From assembly GCA_964388955.1 (NCBI GenBank), contig CAYMCO010000019.1, forward strand, positions 33,386-97,385: DNA of 64,000 nt. The letters run 5' to 3'. A program made the position numbers and the translations under genes. A model generated the notes under the pieces. It was not told where the DNA came from. It searched no databases and was given only the letters and a program-made list of their open reading frames with translations. The DNA is from CAYMCO01 sp964388955. GTDB taxonomy: Bacteria; Chloroflexota; Anaerolineae; Anaerolineales; E44-bin32. Shown here piece after piece: positions 34,816 to 43,199 of this stretch (positions are counted from its first letter, which is position 1; each line of letters starts with the position of its first letter).

Positions 34816-37515
34816 ATGCCCATGATCCTCATTCTGACCATCTCCATCATGCTGCAGTTGTGCGCTGCAATTGCAGCGCTCAGGCTGATCCCGCTCACAG
34901 GTAAGCGCGCAGGATGGGTGGCTATCGCCGTTGCCATTCTGCTGATGGCGTTCAGACGTTCGATCACGCTCTTCCGCCTTGCGACAAATGATCCCGCCAT
35001 TCAGCCTGACCTCACCGCCGAACTTGTGGCGCTTGCGATCTCGGTCTTGATGGCTGGCGGTCTGGTTTGGACCGCACCCCTCTTCAGATCCATCAGCGAA
35101 ATGCAGAAGGCCATCCAGAGAACCAACAGATCTCTCAGGACACTCAGTGAATGCAACCAAGCGATTGTTCGTGTCAAGAGTGAGCAGGATCTTATGCGAG
35201 AAATCTGCAGGGCCATCGTGGAGCTTGGCGGATACCGCCTGGCATGGGTGGGCTTCGCCGAGCATGATGATGAGAAGAAGGTTCGTCCAGTTGCTCAATG
35301 CGGATTTGAAGATGGCTACCTTGAGAAGGCAGGAATCACCTGGTCGGAAGGCGAGCGTGGCCGGGGCCCCACAGGCACCGCCATCAGGACGGGCAGACCA
35401 TCGATTGCGAGATTCATATTGACCGACCCGAACCTCGAGCCCTGGCGAGAACAAGCGGTCAGAAGAGGCTTTGCCTCCTCCATCGCGTTGCCGCTAACGA
35501 CTCCACGGCAAACCCTGGGCGCCATGAACATCTATGCTGCAGAGCCGGATTCGTTCGACGAAGGAGAGGTCAAACTGCTGACAGAGCTCGCCGATGATCT
35601 TTCCTATGCCATCACCTCTATCCGGACCAGAAATGAACGCAATCAGGCCATAGAAGCGATGCTCGCTAGCGAAGAGCGCTATCACAATCTGTTTGAGAAG
35701 ATGAACGAGGGATTTGCCCTCTTCGAGATCGAACATGGCGATCGGGGAGATGCTGCTGGTTATCGGTTCCTGGAAGCGAACCCGGCCTTCAAGGAGCTGA
35801 CGCAATTGGAGGGCGACCAAGTCTTGGGCAAGAGCCTCAGTGAGGTCTTCCCGGAGATTGCCCCGCGTCTGGTCGAGACGTATGGGGATGTCGGGCTCAA
35901 GGGCGACGAGTTGCGGTTTGACATCTATGAGCAGGGCCTTGATAGATACTATGAAGTTAACGCCTTCAGCCCTGCAGAAGGGCAAGTTGCGACGCTGCTG
36001 ACCGATATCACTGAGCGCAAGAGGGCAGCACGGTCGCTCAAGGCAAGCGAGGAGAGATTTAGGAACATTGTGCAGACAGCCGCCGACGCCATAATCTTGA
36101 CCGATGGGGATCAGTCGATCATTTTGTGGACCCCTGCCGCGAGAAGGACTTTTGGCTATGAACAGGAGGAGATACTTGGCAAGCCACTTTCTCTCCTGAT
36201 GCCGAAGCAGTTACTTGTACCCCAAGAGAATGAAACGCCCGAGCTCGCAGATTCAAGACAAGCTTCCTCCAATGGAAGCATTTTCCAAGGACAGGCGGTG
36301 CACAAGAACGGATCCGCATTCCCGATTGAATTCTCCCTCACCTCGTGGAGAACCGATGAGAATCGGTACTTCTGCGCAATCGTTCGGGATATCACGAAAC
36401 GGAAGGAGGCCGAGCAGGCGATACTGGCTGAGAAGAGGCGCATAGAGGCCATTATCGCCCATATGGCCGACGGGGTGATCATGCTTGACCGGAAGAACAG
36501 GATCCTGTCGATCAATCCGGCAGCTCGGCATATCCTCGGGATTAGGGACGAGCCACCCGTTGACTCGCGAATCGAGGACAGTTCGGTCCCGGCTAGCCTG
36601 TGGTGCCTGGCTTGTTCTGATTTGAGCGTTCACTCGATGCAGGTTGAGGGCGGAGGTTCACAGGTGAAGGTGGAGGAAATCGCCCTTCCGCCCCCGCTGA
36701 GTCACATCTTGAAGGTCTATTCCTCGCCTGTTCGCGATCCAAATGGCGTGCTGCTTGGTGAGGTGAAAGTTCTGCAGGACGTCACCCGAGAGCGTGAGTT
36801 GGAGCACGCCAAGGACAACCTGATCGCAACGGTCAGCCACGAGCTGCGCACTCCACTCTTCGCAATTCAAGGTGTTCTGGACTTGCTCCTGAACGATAAG
36901 GTACAAGAACCCGATAAGCAGAGAGACTTCTTGGGGCTCGCCTATGAGCAGAGCAAACGCCAGAATCATCTCCTGGATGCTCTATTGGACGTCGCTCGTA
37001 TTGAAGGTGACGGCCTGCATATCAGCAGGGATCCGATACACATCGGAGATCTGCTCAAACGCACTATTGAAGCCTTGGGGGTGAGAGCCGAGGATAAGAA
37101 CCTGAGACTCCGGCTTGAGCATCCACCTGACCTTCCGGTGATAGTTGGTGACGAGGACAGATTGGGTCAGGCCATCTCGAACCTGATAGACAACGCGATC
37201 AAATTCACACCGCAGGGCGGCGAGATTGTGGTCAACTGTGAGGCCGAGAGGGAGGAATTCATCTTGCAGGTCATCGACCGGGGAATCGGGATCGCAGCGG
37301 ACGCGTTGCCGCACCTATTCGAGAGATTTTACCAGGTCGATAGCTCATCGACACGCGAAACAGGGGGGGCTGGCCTGGGCCTCTACATTACAAAGCAGAT
37401 CGTGGAAGCTCATGGAGGCAGGATCTGGGTCGACAGTGCGCCCGGGCTGGGAAGTAGATTCAGCTTTGCGCTGCCTGCCGGGGCAAATGCCAACTCTGAT
37501 TCCATGCGCGAATGA
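34816..37515 (+). CDS. Multi-sensor hybrid-free histidine kinase (GAF, three PAS)
   Basis: 899-aa membrane-anchored sensor kinase. Two or three N-terminal hydrophobic helices (within about 1-90) are followed by a GAF domain (about 120-275) and three PAS domains (about 285-400, 408-535, 545-670), each of the first two ending in a D-I-T-E/K-R-K PAC motif. A HisKA domain has the phospho-acceptor His675 in TVSHELRTPL, and a HATPase domain carries N-box NLIDNAIKFTPQ, RGIGI and GLGLYI. It phosphorylates, most likely, the receiver encoded ten bases downstream. The ligands of the sensor domains are unknown. Confidence 0.95.
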   Translation: MPMILILTISIMLQLCAAIAALRLIPLTGKRAGWVAIAVAILLMAFRRSITLFRLATNDPAIQPDLTAELVALAISVLMAGGLVWTAPLFRSISEMQKAIQRTNRSLRTLSECNQAIVRVKSEQDLMREICRAIVELGGYRLAWVGFAEHDDEKKVRPVAQCGFEDGYLEKAGITWSEGERGRGPTGTAIRTGRPSIARFILTDPNLEPWREQAVRRGFASSIALPLTTPRQTLGAMNIYAAEPDSFDEGEVKLLTELADDLSYAITSIRTRNERNQAIEAMLASEERYHNLFEKMNEGFALFEIEHGDRGDAAGYRFLEANPAFKELTQLEGDQVLGKSLSEVFPEIAPRLVETYGDVGLKGDELRFDIYEQGLDRYYEVNAFSPAEGQVATLLTDITERKRAARSLKASEERFRNIVQTAADAIILTDGDQSIILWTPAARRTFGYEQEEILGKPLSLLMPKQLLVPQENETPELADSRQASSNGSIFQGQAVHKNGSAFPIEFSLTSWRTDENRYFCAIVRDITKRKEAEQAILAEKRRIEAIIAHMADGVIMLDRKNRILSINPAARHILGIRDEPPVDSRIEDSSVPASLWCLACSDLSVHSMQVEGGGSQVKVEEIALPPPLSHILKVYSSPVRDPNGVLLGEVKVLQDVTRERELEHAKDNLIATVSHELRTPLFAIQGVLDLLLNDKVQEPDKQRDFLGLAYEQSKRQNHLLDALLDVARIEGDGLHISRDPIHIGDLLKRTIEALGVRAEDKNLRLRLEHPPDLPVIVGDEDRLGQAISNLIDNAIKFTPQGGEIVVNCEAEREEFILQVIDRGIGIAADALPHLFERFYQVDSSSTRETGGAGLGLYITKQIVEAHGGRIWVDSAPGLGSRFSFALPAGANANSDSMRE

Positions 37516-37525
37516 GGAAGCTATT

Positions 37526-37894
37526 GTGGACCGAACTGTATTGATTATCGAAGATGAAATCAGCGCCGTAGAGGTCATCGAATATGCCCTGCAGGCAGAG
37601 GGCTACACAACTCTCACTGCAATGCACGCAGATAAGGGCATCGCGCTTGCGCAGGAGCATCAACCTGATCTTATCCTGATGGACATAATGCTTCCCGAAA
37701 TTGATGGATTTGAGATTTGTCGCCGGCTGAAGGCGGAGCCGGACACCTCTTCTATCCCCGTGATCATGCTGTCAGCCAGGGCCCAGCATTCGGATGCGGA
37801 AGCCGGCTTGATTGCCGGTGCAGAATGCTATTTGACCAAGCCGATTGATATGACAGCTCTTGTCAATCGTGTGAAAGACATCCTCGGGGGGTGA
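37526..37894 (+). CDS. Receiver-only response regulator
   Basis: 122-aa CheY-like receiver domain with acidic pocket VLIIEDEISA, phosphorylation site Asp53 in LILMDIMLPEIDG, the conserved Ser/Thr in PVIMLSARAQ and the lysine in YLTKPIDM. No output domain, so it acts by protein contact or phospho-relay. The start is the GTG at 37526, preceded by GAGGAAG. It overlaps in tail-to-tail fashion with a weak minus-strand frame. Confidence 0.95.
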   Translation: MDRTVLIIEDEISAVEVIEYALQAEGYTTLTAMHADKGIALAQEHQPDLILMDIMLPEIDGFEICRRLKAEPDTSSIPVIMLSARAQHSDAEAGLIAGAECYLTKPIDMTALVNRVKDILGG

Positions 37895-38148
37895 CGGGGG
37901 GTGGGGGATCGATCGGGCGTTGCCAACCAGAGCCGGGACTTCCACACTCTGGTACCAGCTTGGCGGTCGGGGTCTACTGCCGAACTTGAAAGGACAGCTA
38001 CACTTCCTTTGGGCTGCAGATCTGCCCATTTCCGCAGCGCTTCTTGATGTCTTGATGGATCGTAGCTGGTTCGAAGCGTCAGGCTGACACTCTCAACCCG
38101 GTCCGGACCACCATACATCAGAACGACGATGTCGGATGCGTTGGTCAT
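37828..38148 (-). CDS. Hypothetical small protein, possible last cassette gene
   Basis: 106-aa frame starting TNASDIVVLMYGGPDRVESV, then SLTLRTSYDPSRHQEALRKW. GAGGTAGGA directly precedes the ATG at 38148, a proper ribosome site. The last ~35 residues overlap the end of the response regulator on the other strand and are Arg/Pro-rich, so the natural C-terminus was probably lost where the array meets the two-component locus. No family recognised. Confidence 0.4.
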   Translation of the reverse strand: MTNASDIVVLMYGGPDRVESVSLTLRTSYDPSRHQEALRKWADLQPKGSVAVLSSSAVDPDRQAGTRVWKSRLWLATPDRSPTPRHPPRMSFTRLTRAVISIGLVK

Positions 38149-38233
38149 TCCTACCTCTTGGCATGGAGAGGAAATGTCATTATTGGGGTCCTATTCGGCG
38201 GACGATTTTGAGATCCGACCGGGTCTTTTTCAC

Positions 38234-38405
38234 CCGGGCGCACTCCTTCTTTTGCTCACCAATCACTCTCACAATACATGCTTGCCTGCAATTCGCCCCG
38301 CAGCCCCGGGGAGCCTGTAAGGACCCCTTCATTGCACTCAGGACGAGCTCCGCGAATTTGCTGTAGCAGGGCCCGCGCAGTTTGCGAGGCACCGAATGGT
38401 TGGCT
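38234..38405 (-). repeat. Cassette-array repeat C1 (attC-like), internally deleted
   Basis: Leftmost member of the homogeneous repeat family. Keeps CCTGCAATTCGCCCCGCAG, the GGGGAGCCTGT block, CAGGACGAGCTCCGCGAAT and CCCGCGCAGTTTGCGAGGC, and ends GTTGGCT at 38399-38405. It lacks the GTTCGTCCTGCATGTTCTTA block and the G+C-rich left part. Lies 22 bases beyond the stop of the methyltransferase gene. Confidence 0.8.
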
Positions 38406-38427
38406 TGCCCGGATGAGGCCGGATGCC

Positions 38428-39084
38428 TCAGTTCGCGCTTATCAGATACAAGGCCATATTCCCGCTTCCCACGATTCGTTTCTTCTCAACTTTCAGGTGA
38501 ATCCTGTCGATGAGGGAAGGCAGACCTCCAATTGACATGAAATGGCGATAGCTGCGGAAGTGTCTACTCCCAGCGGCGAATTCAGAGAGAAGTATGACCG
38601 CCTTCAACAGCCAGCCTCGTAGTGGCCGTGGCCGGCCAGCGTGGAAATCGATAAGCAGGATACGACCATCTTGCTTCACCACTCGCTTGATTTCCCCAAG
38701 AACTCCGCTGCGAACACAGTCATCCATCTCGTGCAGGGTGAGCATGCACAGGACAAGGTCAAAGAAGTCAGTCTCATAAGGCATCTTGGTCGCATCCGCC
38801 TTCCGGAGATCTGCATTCGCGCCAAGGCGGGCTCGGGCCACTTCGAGCATGGAGGATGAAGTGTCGATCCCGTAGAGGCGACACCCAAACCTGCGATACA
38901 TCTCGAGATGTACACCGGTCCCACATCCAACATCCAGGACCGATCCGCCTTGTGGCGGCGGGTACATCCTGAATCCCACGACGCGAAGACCCTTATTCAT
39001 CGGCTCGAAAATCCGATCATAGATCCCAGCAACTCGCCTATATGGGTCTTTCTTCATTCTCTCCTTGCGAGAGGCTATGGCCAT
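38428..39084 (-). CDS. Class I SAM-dependent methyltransferase
   Basis: 218-aa methyltransferase of the Methyltransf_11 type: YRRVAGIYDRIFEPMNKGLR, SAM motif VLDVGCGTGVHLEM, GIDTSSSMLEVARARL and LTLHEMDD. The C-terminal region is hydrophobic (GWLLKAVILLSEFAAGSRHF), as in menaquinone-type or lipid methyltransferases. GAGGTC precedes the ATG at 39084. Only 28 bases separate it from the glutaredoxin-like gene, so both share one inter-repeat interval and are probably co-transcribed. Confidence 0.9.
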   Translation of the reverse strand: MAIASRKERMKKDPYRRVAGIYDRIFEPMNKGLRVVGFRMYPPPQGGSVLDVGCGTGVHLEMYRRFGCRLYGIDTSSSMLEVARARLGANADLRKADATKMPYETDFFDLVLCMLTLHEMDDCVRSGVLGEIKRVVKQDGRILLIDFHAGRPRPLRGWLLKAVILLSEFAAGSRHFRSYRHFMSIGGLPSLIDRIHLKVEKKRIVGSGNMALYLISAN

Positions 39085-39112
39085 TATTGACCTCTATCGC
39101 TCCTGCCGGGAA

Positions 39113-39352
39113 CTAATCCAGATGCAACAGTGATCGCAGCTTTTCCTTGTCGAACCCAAGCACGACCTCTTCGCCAATCAAGGTGACCGGCGTCGAGAAG
39201 AATCCCATCTCCTCAAGTTCATGCATGGCCTCGGGATCTTCGATCACATTCCGATCTTCAAACTCAATGCCTTGGTCAGAAAGCCACGCTTTCTCTAAGC
39301 CGCAGAAGTGTCAACCGGGCTGTGAATAGACAACGATCTTCTTTTGGGTCAT
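39113..39352 (-). CDS. Glutaredoxin-like protein with in-frame UGA, candidate selenoprotein
   Basis: 79-residue glutaredoxin-fold frame from the ATG at 39352 (AAAGGAGGAG eight bases upstream) to TAG at 39113. Codon 14 is TGA (39311-39313) and lies exactly where the first redox cysteine belongs: KKIVVYSQPG-(UGA)-HFCGLEKAW, giving UxxC instead of CxxC. The rest matches glutaredoxin/NrdH-like proteins (GIEFEDRNVIEDPEAMHELE, STPVTLIGEEVVLGFD), including the cis-proline TPV. A SECIS-like hairpin follows the UGA. A Cys-to-stop mutation is the alternative. Confidence 0.75.
39278..39294 (-). promoter_or_regulatory. SECIS-like hairpin
   Basis: In the mRNA sense the sequence AGAAAGC-GUG-GCUUUCU forms a perfect 7-bp stem with a 3-base loop beginning with G, starting its loop 23 bases after the UGA codon. 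Bacterial SECIS elements are described as a stem-loop shortly downstream of UGA with a G among the first two loop bases. Size, distance and loop G all fit. Support is structural only. Confidence 0.55.
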
Positions 39353-39385
39353 TATTGACTCCTCCTTTCGAGAGAACAACAGCGG

Positions 39386-39701
39386 ATGCATAGCGATCAT
39401 GAGCTCCCTGGACCCTGGGCTGCGTCCAGAGCAGGCTGTCGGTCCGGGACGGGGGGAGCGTTACACCGTCCCGGCGGCCCACCCGGAGGGAAGGCAGCGG
39501 CCGGGGCTCGAACCATCGCTCGCCCTGCCCGCACCCCCATGATACATCCTGGCCTGCAAATCTCCCCGCACCATTCGTCCTGCAAGTTCTTGGCAGGATC
39601 CCTGGGGAACCTGTACTGAGCCCTTCGTTGCACTCGTGACGAACTCCGCGAGTATGCGGTAGCAGAGCCCGCGCAGTTTGCGGGGCTGCGAATGGTTATG
39701 C
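39386..39701 (-). repeat. Cassette-array repeat C2 (attC-like)
   Basis: 316 bp. Left box GCATAGC at 39386, then GATCATGAGCTCCCTGGACC; right end GCAGCGAATG-GTTATGC (39695-39701). The stop codon TAA of the upstream antitoxin remnant (39696-39698) lies inside the right box. Includes one shortened CTGCGTCCAGAGCAGG unit. Confidence 0.88.
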
Positions 39702-39991
39702 TCCTGCCGCAATATCAAATCTGGTCGCCCCGGCCAATTCCTCCCTGGATGCGCCGAGGGCAATCAGGGCTTTCACATGAAGGTCGATTGAGACACTCGG
39801 ATCCCCCGCTTCTATCTTCGGAACCCGAGGGTGACTGTATCCCACCAAGTGGGCTGTCCGCTCATGCGTCAGGCTCTCGCCTATCTTCAGTTCCCGGGCA
39901 GGAGACCGGCTTCAAGCCATGCCTCCGCAGAAGAAGCTGGAGTCTGGATCTCGCCGTGAAGCCAGACAAACGGCCTGTCGCCGGTCTCCAT
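39696..39991 (-). pseudogene. Fused remnant of a HigB-like toxin and XRE antitoxin
   Basis: From 39991 to 39887 one frame begins METGDRPFVWLHGEIQTPAS and SAEAWLEAG, the N-terminus of the Gp49/HigB-like toxin family, then stops. In another frame (about 39920 down to 39696) the C-terminal part of an XRE antitoxin follows: GESLTHERTAHLVGYSHPRV, then KIEAGDPSVSIDLHVKALIA, ending TAA. A deletion has removed the toxin's catalytic part and the antitoxin's start. The antitoxin stop lies within the core box of repeat C2. Confidence 0.6.
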
Positions 39992-40090
39992 ATGCAGAAA
40001 GGATATGTCATTTGTCACATATTGCCAATGGGCGCTCTGGATCTTCAATTGCTGGACGACGCGGCGGTTGGATGAACGCAGCAGCATGGC

Positions 40091-40160
40091 GGCCCGCGCT
40101 TCAATGGCGGCGAGCCGGGCGGAGCGAGGCGAAGCCGTCCGCTGCAAGCGTTGGTTGGCC
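40091..40160 (-). repeat. Candidate attC-like site of ordinary length
   Basis: In gene sense this 70-bp stretch begins GGCCAACCAACGCTTGCAGC and GGACGGC, a pattern I know from classical attC sites, 11 bases after the stop codon of the toroid protein gene. It ends GCCGCCATTGAAGCG-CGGGCC. The end boxes GGCCAAC and GCGGGCC pair at five of seven positions, so the site looks decayed. Low-to-moderate confidence. Confidence 0.4.
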
Positions 40161-40171
40161 AGCCGGTGTCC

Positions 40172-41149
40172 TTACAGAGATGCATCTACTCGTCTGAGTA
40201 TTCGGTGCGCAACGAATGTTACCCACCAGGAAGGTTCACGCTTTTGCCCAAAATGCCACCCTTTCCAGTCGCGCCAAACCGACTCAGGAGTCAAACGACC
40301 ATCATCATCTGTCTTGCTTCGAATGATGTCTCTCATCTCCAGCAAACGGGGATCGTCACAAGCCCAAGGGATTTGGGTAAGCACTTCGGTGATGTGCAAG
40401 ATGTCGTACCAAATCTTTGGCGTTTTGAGTTTCTCAAACCCACTCCCCATTGCAAACAAGTACGGACGTCGCTCTCTTCGTTGCTCCCACAAAGATAGCA
40501 ATGTTTCCACTCCAGTTCGAAAACCTTGGCCGGAATGATATTCCGGGAACCGCACCAGCAATTTGAGCATGAGCAAGTTTGCATAGGGACATGGATCAGA
40601 TTTGCGCCCCGGCCCCCGAAACTTGCCTAACTCTGGCGCAACCGCACACGGCCACCCATTCTCCCGCACCAAGCCGGCTAGGTATTCTGTAGCATTCCGC
40701 ACTTGCTGGGAGTCATCAAGACCAAGCTTGCTCAACGCGTACAGAACCAACGGCGCATCGCACAGCATCCATACAAACTGGTCTTCGCCTGTTCCGCCAT
40801 ATTTCGGACTGATGTTCACCATTACCTGAAACGGACCTTCTTTCGATTGATGCGTCTGGATCCGATGAATAACGTTCGAAATACCTGGGTCGTCTGCACG
40901 GAGACCCAATTCGGCAACGAAGACCAGTTTATGCAGGAGATGGCCTGCCGACTTGTGTGACTTGAGAACCGGGCCGGGCCATTCCCTCAACTCATCGATC
41001 AGCATCCTGACTTGCGGATGCTCCAACATTGCTCCACGAGCTCTCCTGACTTCAGGGGCATCTTCCGACTGATCAAGCAAATCTACACGTGTTCGGTACT
41101 CGACCCAAGGAGGCCCGCTCAACAACCAATCTATCAATCCGTCCATCAT
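40172..41149 (-). CDS. Hypothetical alpha/alpha-toroid (terpenoid-cyclase-like) protein
   Basis: 325-aa soluble protein with repeated helical segments (HLLHKLVFVAELGLRADDPG, QFVWMLCDAPLVLYALSKLG, NATEYLAGLVRENGWPCAVA, YANLLMLKLLVRFPEYHSG). Their spacing and the G-x-x-W/P patterns resemble prenyltransferase/squalene-cyclase-type toroids, without the DxDD catalytic motif. Function unknown. AAGGAGC lies nine bases before the ATG at 41149. Lies between repeat copies C2 and C3. Confidence 0.75.
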   Translation of the reverse strand: MMDGLIDWLLSGPPWVEYRTRVDLLDQSEDAPEVRRARGAMLEHPQVRMLIDELREWPGPVLKSHKSAGHLLHKLVFVAELGLRADDPGISNVIHRIQTHQSKEGPFQVMVNISPKYGGTGEDQFVWMLCDAPLVLYALSKLGLDDSQQVRNATEYLAGLVRENGWPCAVAPELGKFRGPGRKSDPCPYANLLMLKLLVRFPEYHSGQGFRTGVETLLSLWEQRRERRPYLFAMGSGFEKLKTPKIWYDILHITEVLTQIPWACDDPRLLEMRDIIRSKTDDDGRLTPESVWRDWKGWHFGQKREPSWWVTFVAHRILRRVDASL

Positions 41150-41183
41150 GATGGGATGCTCCTTGTGACGAAATCTACCGGCA

Positions 41184-41496
41184 GCCTAGCAGCCAAGATC
41201 TCCCTATCCCCTGGGGCCTGGGCTGCGTCCTGGGAAGGCTGTGTCCAGTGCAGGCAGTGCAGGCAGGACAGGCTGACCACGGTTGCAGGCAGCGGCCGGG
41301 GCTCGCCCCTTCGCTTGTTCCGCAGGCAAATCCATAACAAAACGGGGCCCGCCTTCCGCCCTGCACCGTTCGTCCTGCAAGTTCATAGCAGGGTCCCCGT
41401 GGAGCCTGTACTGAGCCCTTCGTTGCACCCAGGACGGGCTCCGCGAGTGTGCTGTCGCCGAGCCCGCGCAGTTCGCGGGGCAGCGAATGGTCAGGC
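41184..41496 (-). repeat. Cassette-array repeat C3 (attC-like)
   Basis: 313 bp. Left box GCCTAGC (41184-41190), right box GTCAGGC (41490-41496). The downstream-read gene's stop codon TGA is at 41491-41493, inside the right box. Contains GGCCTGGGCTGCGTCCTGGG and a single GTGTCCAGTGCAGGCAGTGC segment; the CATACA block is degenerate (CATAACAAAA). Confidence 0.88.
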
Positions 41497-42036
41497 ATAG
41501 CCCGTCAGTCTTGCAGCCCTCTCAGCAAGATCTTGATAATGCCGATAGTCTCGTGAAACCTCAGAATAGGGCTTGCCGATCACATCCCTTCTGTTCACCG
41601 GATGCAGGATTCCCAGAGTTCTCAGGCATTCCGCAATCTCATCCTTGTCGAGCCTTTCTTGATTCGCCTCAAGCCACTCTATTACCTCTTCCCAGTCTTC
41701 GGGTCGAGACGAGAACTCCAGCGCAATTCCCCGCACGTCATCACGGCGCCGAGAGAAGAACGAGTCGACAAGCCACTCAGCCAAAGATGAAGGGGGAGGA
41801 TCGGTCCTCAGGATGCACAGGCCCCCTCCCTGGGCCTCCGCGTGCGCGTGGAACAGAACCCATTTCTGGCCTGTCTCCTTATCGATGAAATGACGGACCC
41901 ATCCACCTTCGGTGGATTCAACGAACGATAGCCTCTCGATGAATTGCATTTGCTTATCGCGATCTAGGACATACACATCTGTAGCACTTTCTGGGTGGCT
42001 ATGCCTAGCGGGCACGAACTGATCCGCCAAGGTCAC
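41491..42036 (-). CDS. Hypothetical cassette protein
   Basis: 181-aa protein of no recognised family. It begins with a beta-rich part (DKQMQFIERLSFVESTEGGW, RHFIDKETGQKWVLFHAHAE) and ends with a helical part (DWEEVIEWLEANQERLDKDE, EVSRDYRHYQDLAERAARLT). The second half resembles small immunity-type or HNH-associated proteins only in general composition. The start is GTG at 42036 with a weak site; the ATG at 41949 is possible. The stop TGA is supplied by the right core box of repeat C3. Confidence 0.7.
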   Translation of the reverse strand: MTLADQFVPARHSHPESATDVYVLDRDKQMQFIERLSFVESTEGGWVRHFIDKETGQKWVLFHAHAEAQGGGLCILRTDPPPSSLAEWLVDSFFSRRRDDVRGIALEFSSRPEDWEEVIEWLEANQERLDKDEIAECLRTLGILHPVNRRDVIGKPYSEVSRDYRHYQDLAERAARLTGYA

Positions 42037-42178
42037 TCAACGCTCTGCCCCTGGACCATCACGAGCATACAACAATCATGCCAAACTCGCCCAACATCCC
42101 CGGTCCGATCCGGTGAGGCCCTAGCTGGCTACGTGACTCGCAAGACCGTCGGTCTGACCAGGACTATCTTATACATGG

Positions 42179-42742
42179 TCAGTCAACGATCTGGTATCGC
42201 AGGTATACCGTCCCGTTCCCGAACTGCGTCTGCTCGATCAGGTCTAGCTCCATTCGAAGCCCCTCGGGCAGGGACGGCTTGCCGCCCCCCACTACTATCG
42301 GGACAATGAATCGGCGATACTCATCCACCAACCCTTCCCGAAGAGCCACCCCGGCCAGCGCAGCCCCTCCGATACTCAATTCGGCGGGTGAGTTCGACTT
42401 CATCTGGCGCACCGCCTCGGGCAAGAACTCTGACTCGATTCGCGTCTTTGCGGTCGAGACCGCGGTCAAGGTTCCAGAATAGACCACCTTCTCGGCCCCC
42501 CGCCAGATCCGAGCGAAGTCCCGAACAAAGCGTGGACTGTCAGCAAACGCACCTGGCTCTTCCCAGACCTTCATCACCTCGTACATCCTGCGCCCATAGA
42601 GGTAGGTCCCAATGTCTCGCTGGAGCTCGTTGATGAACCCGTGGACTTCTGCATCCGGTTCGCTCCAATCGAAGTTGCCATCCTTGTCAGCGACAAAGCC
42701 GTCAAGTGAATCGATCGTTGTGTATATGAGCTTGCCCAACAC
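42179..42742 (-). CDS. Dihydrofolate reductase family (RibD C-terminal domain) protein
   Basis: 187-aa protein of the RibD C-terminal/DHFR-fold group: KLIYTTIDSLDGFVADKDGN, IGTYLYGRRMYEVMKVW, LSIGGAALAGVALREGLVDE and VPIVVGGGKPSLPEGLRMEL. These proteins bind NADPH; their substrates are mostly unknown. The start is GTG at 42742, with AAGGAGAG five bases upstream. It shares the C3-C4 interval with the hypothetical gene and a 140-base gap. Confidence 0.9.
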   Translation of the reverse strand: MLGKLIYTTIDSLDGFVADKDGNFDWSEPDAEVHGFINELQRDIGTYLYGRRMYEVMKVWEEPGAFADSPRFVRDFARIWRGAEKVVYSGTLTAVSTAKTRIESEFLPEAVRQMKSNSPAELSIGGAALAGVALREGLVDEYRRFIVPIVVGGGKPSLPEGLRMELDLIEQTQFGNGTVYLRYQIVD

Positions 42743-42783
42743 TCGCTCTCCTTGAGATGAACGCGGGGAAGGAAAAGTCAGCC

Positions 42784-43199
42784 AGCCAACAGCTATGAGC
42801 CCCCTGGCTCTTGGGCCCTGGACACTGGACCCTGGACTGCGTCCAGTGCAGGCTGCGTCCAGTGCAGGCTGCGTCCTGGGTGGGCTGTCCGTCCACGTGT
42901 ACCTGCGGCACCCTGGCCAGACCGCCAGGACAGGCAGTGCAGGCAGGACAGGCGGACCGCCACACCCTCCCGGCGCCCTACCGGGAGGGCAGACAGCGGC
43001 CGGGGCTCGCACCTTCTCTTGCCCCCCAGCCATCCCCATCACAAGACCTGATCTGCAATTCGCCCCGCACCTTTCGTCCTGGATGTTCTGAGCAGGATCC
43101 CCGGGGAGCCTTTACTGAGCCCTTCGTTGCACCAGGACGGGCTCCGCGAATGTGCAGTCGCAGAACCCGTGCAGTTTGCGGGGCAGCCAATGATTAGGC
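42784..43199 (-). repeat. Cassette-array repeat C4 (attC-like)
   Basis: 416 bp. Left box AGCCAAC (42784-42790), then AGCTATGAGCCCCCTGGC; right box ATTAGGC (43193-43199). The hydrolase stop codon TAA (43194-43196) lies inside the right box. Includes two tandem CTGCGTCCAGTGCAGG units and a long inner block GTCCACGTGTACCTGCGGCA. Confidence 0.9.
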
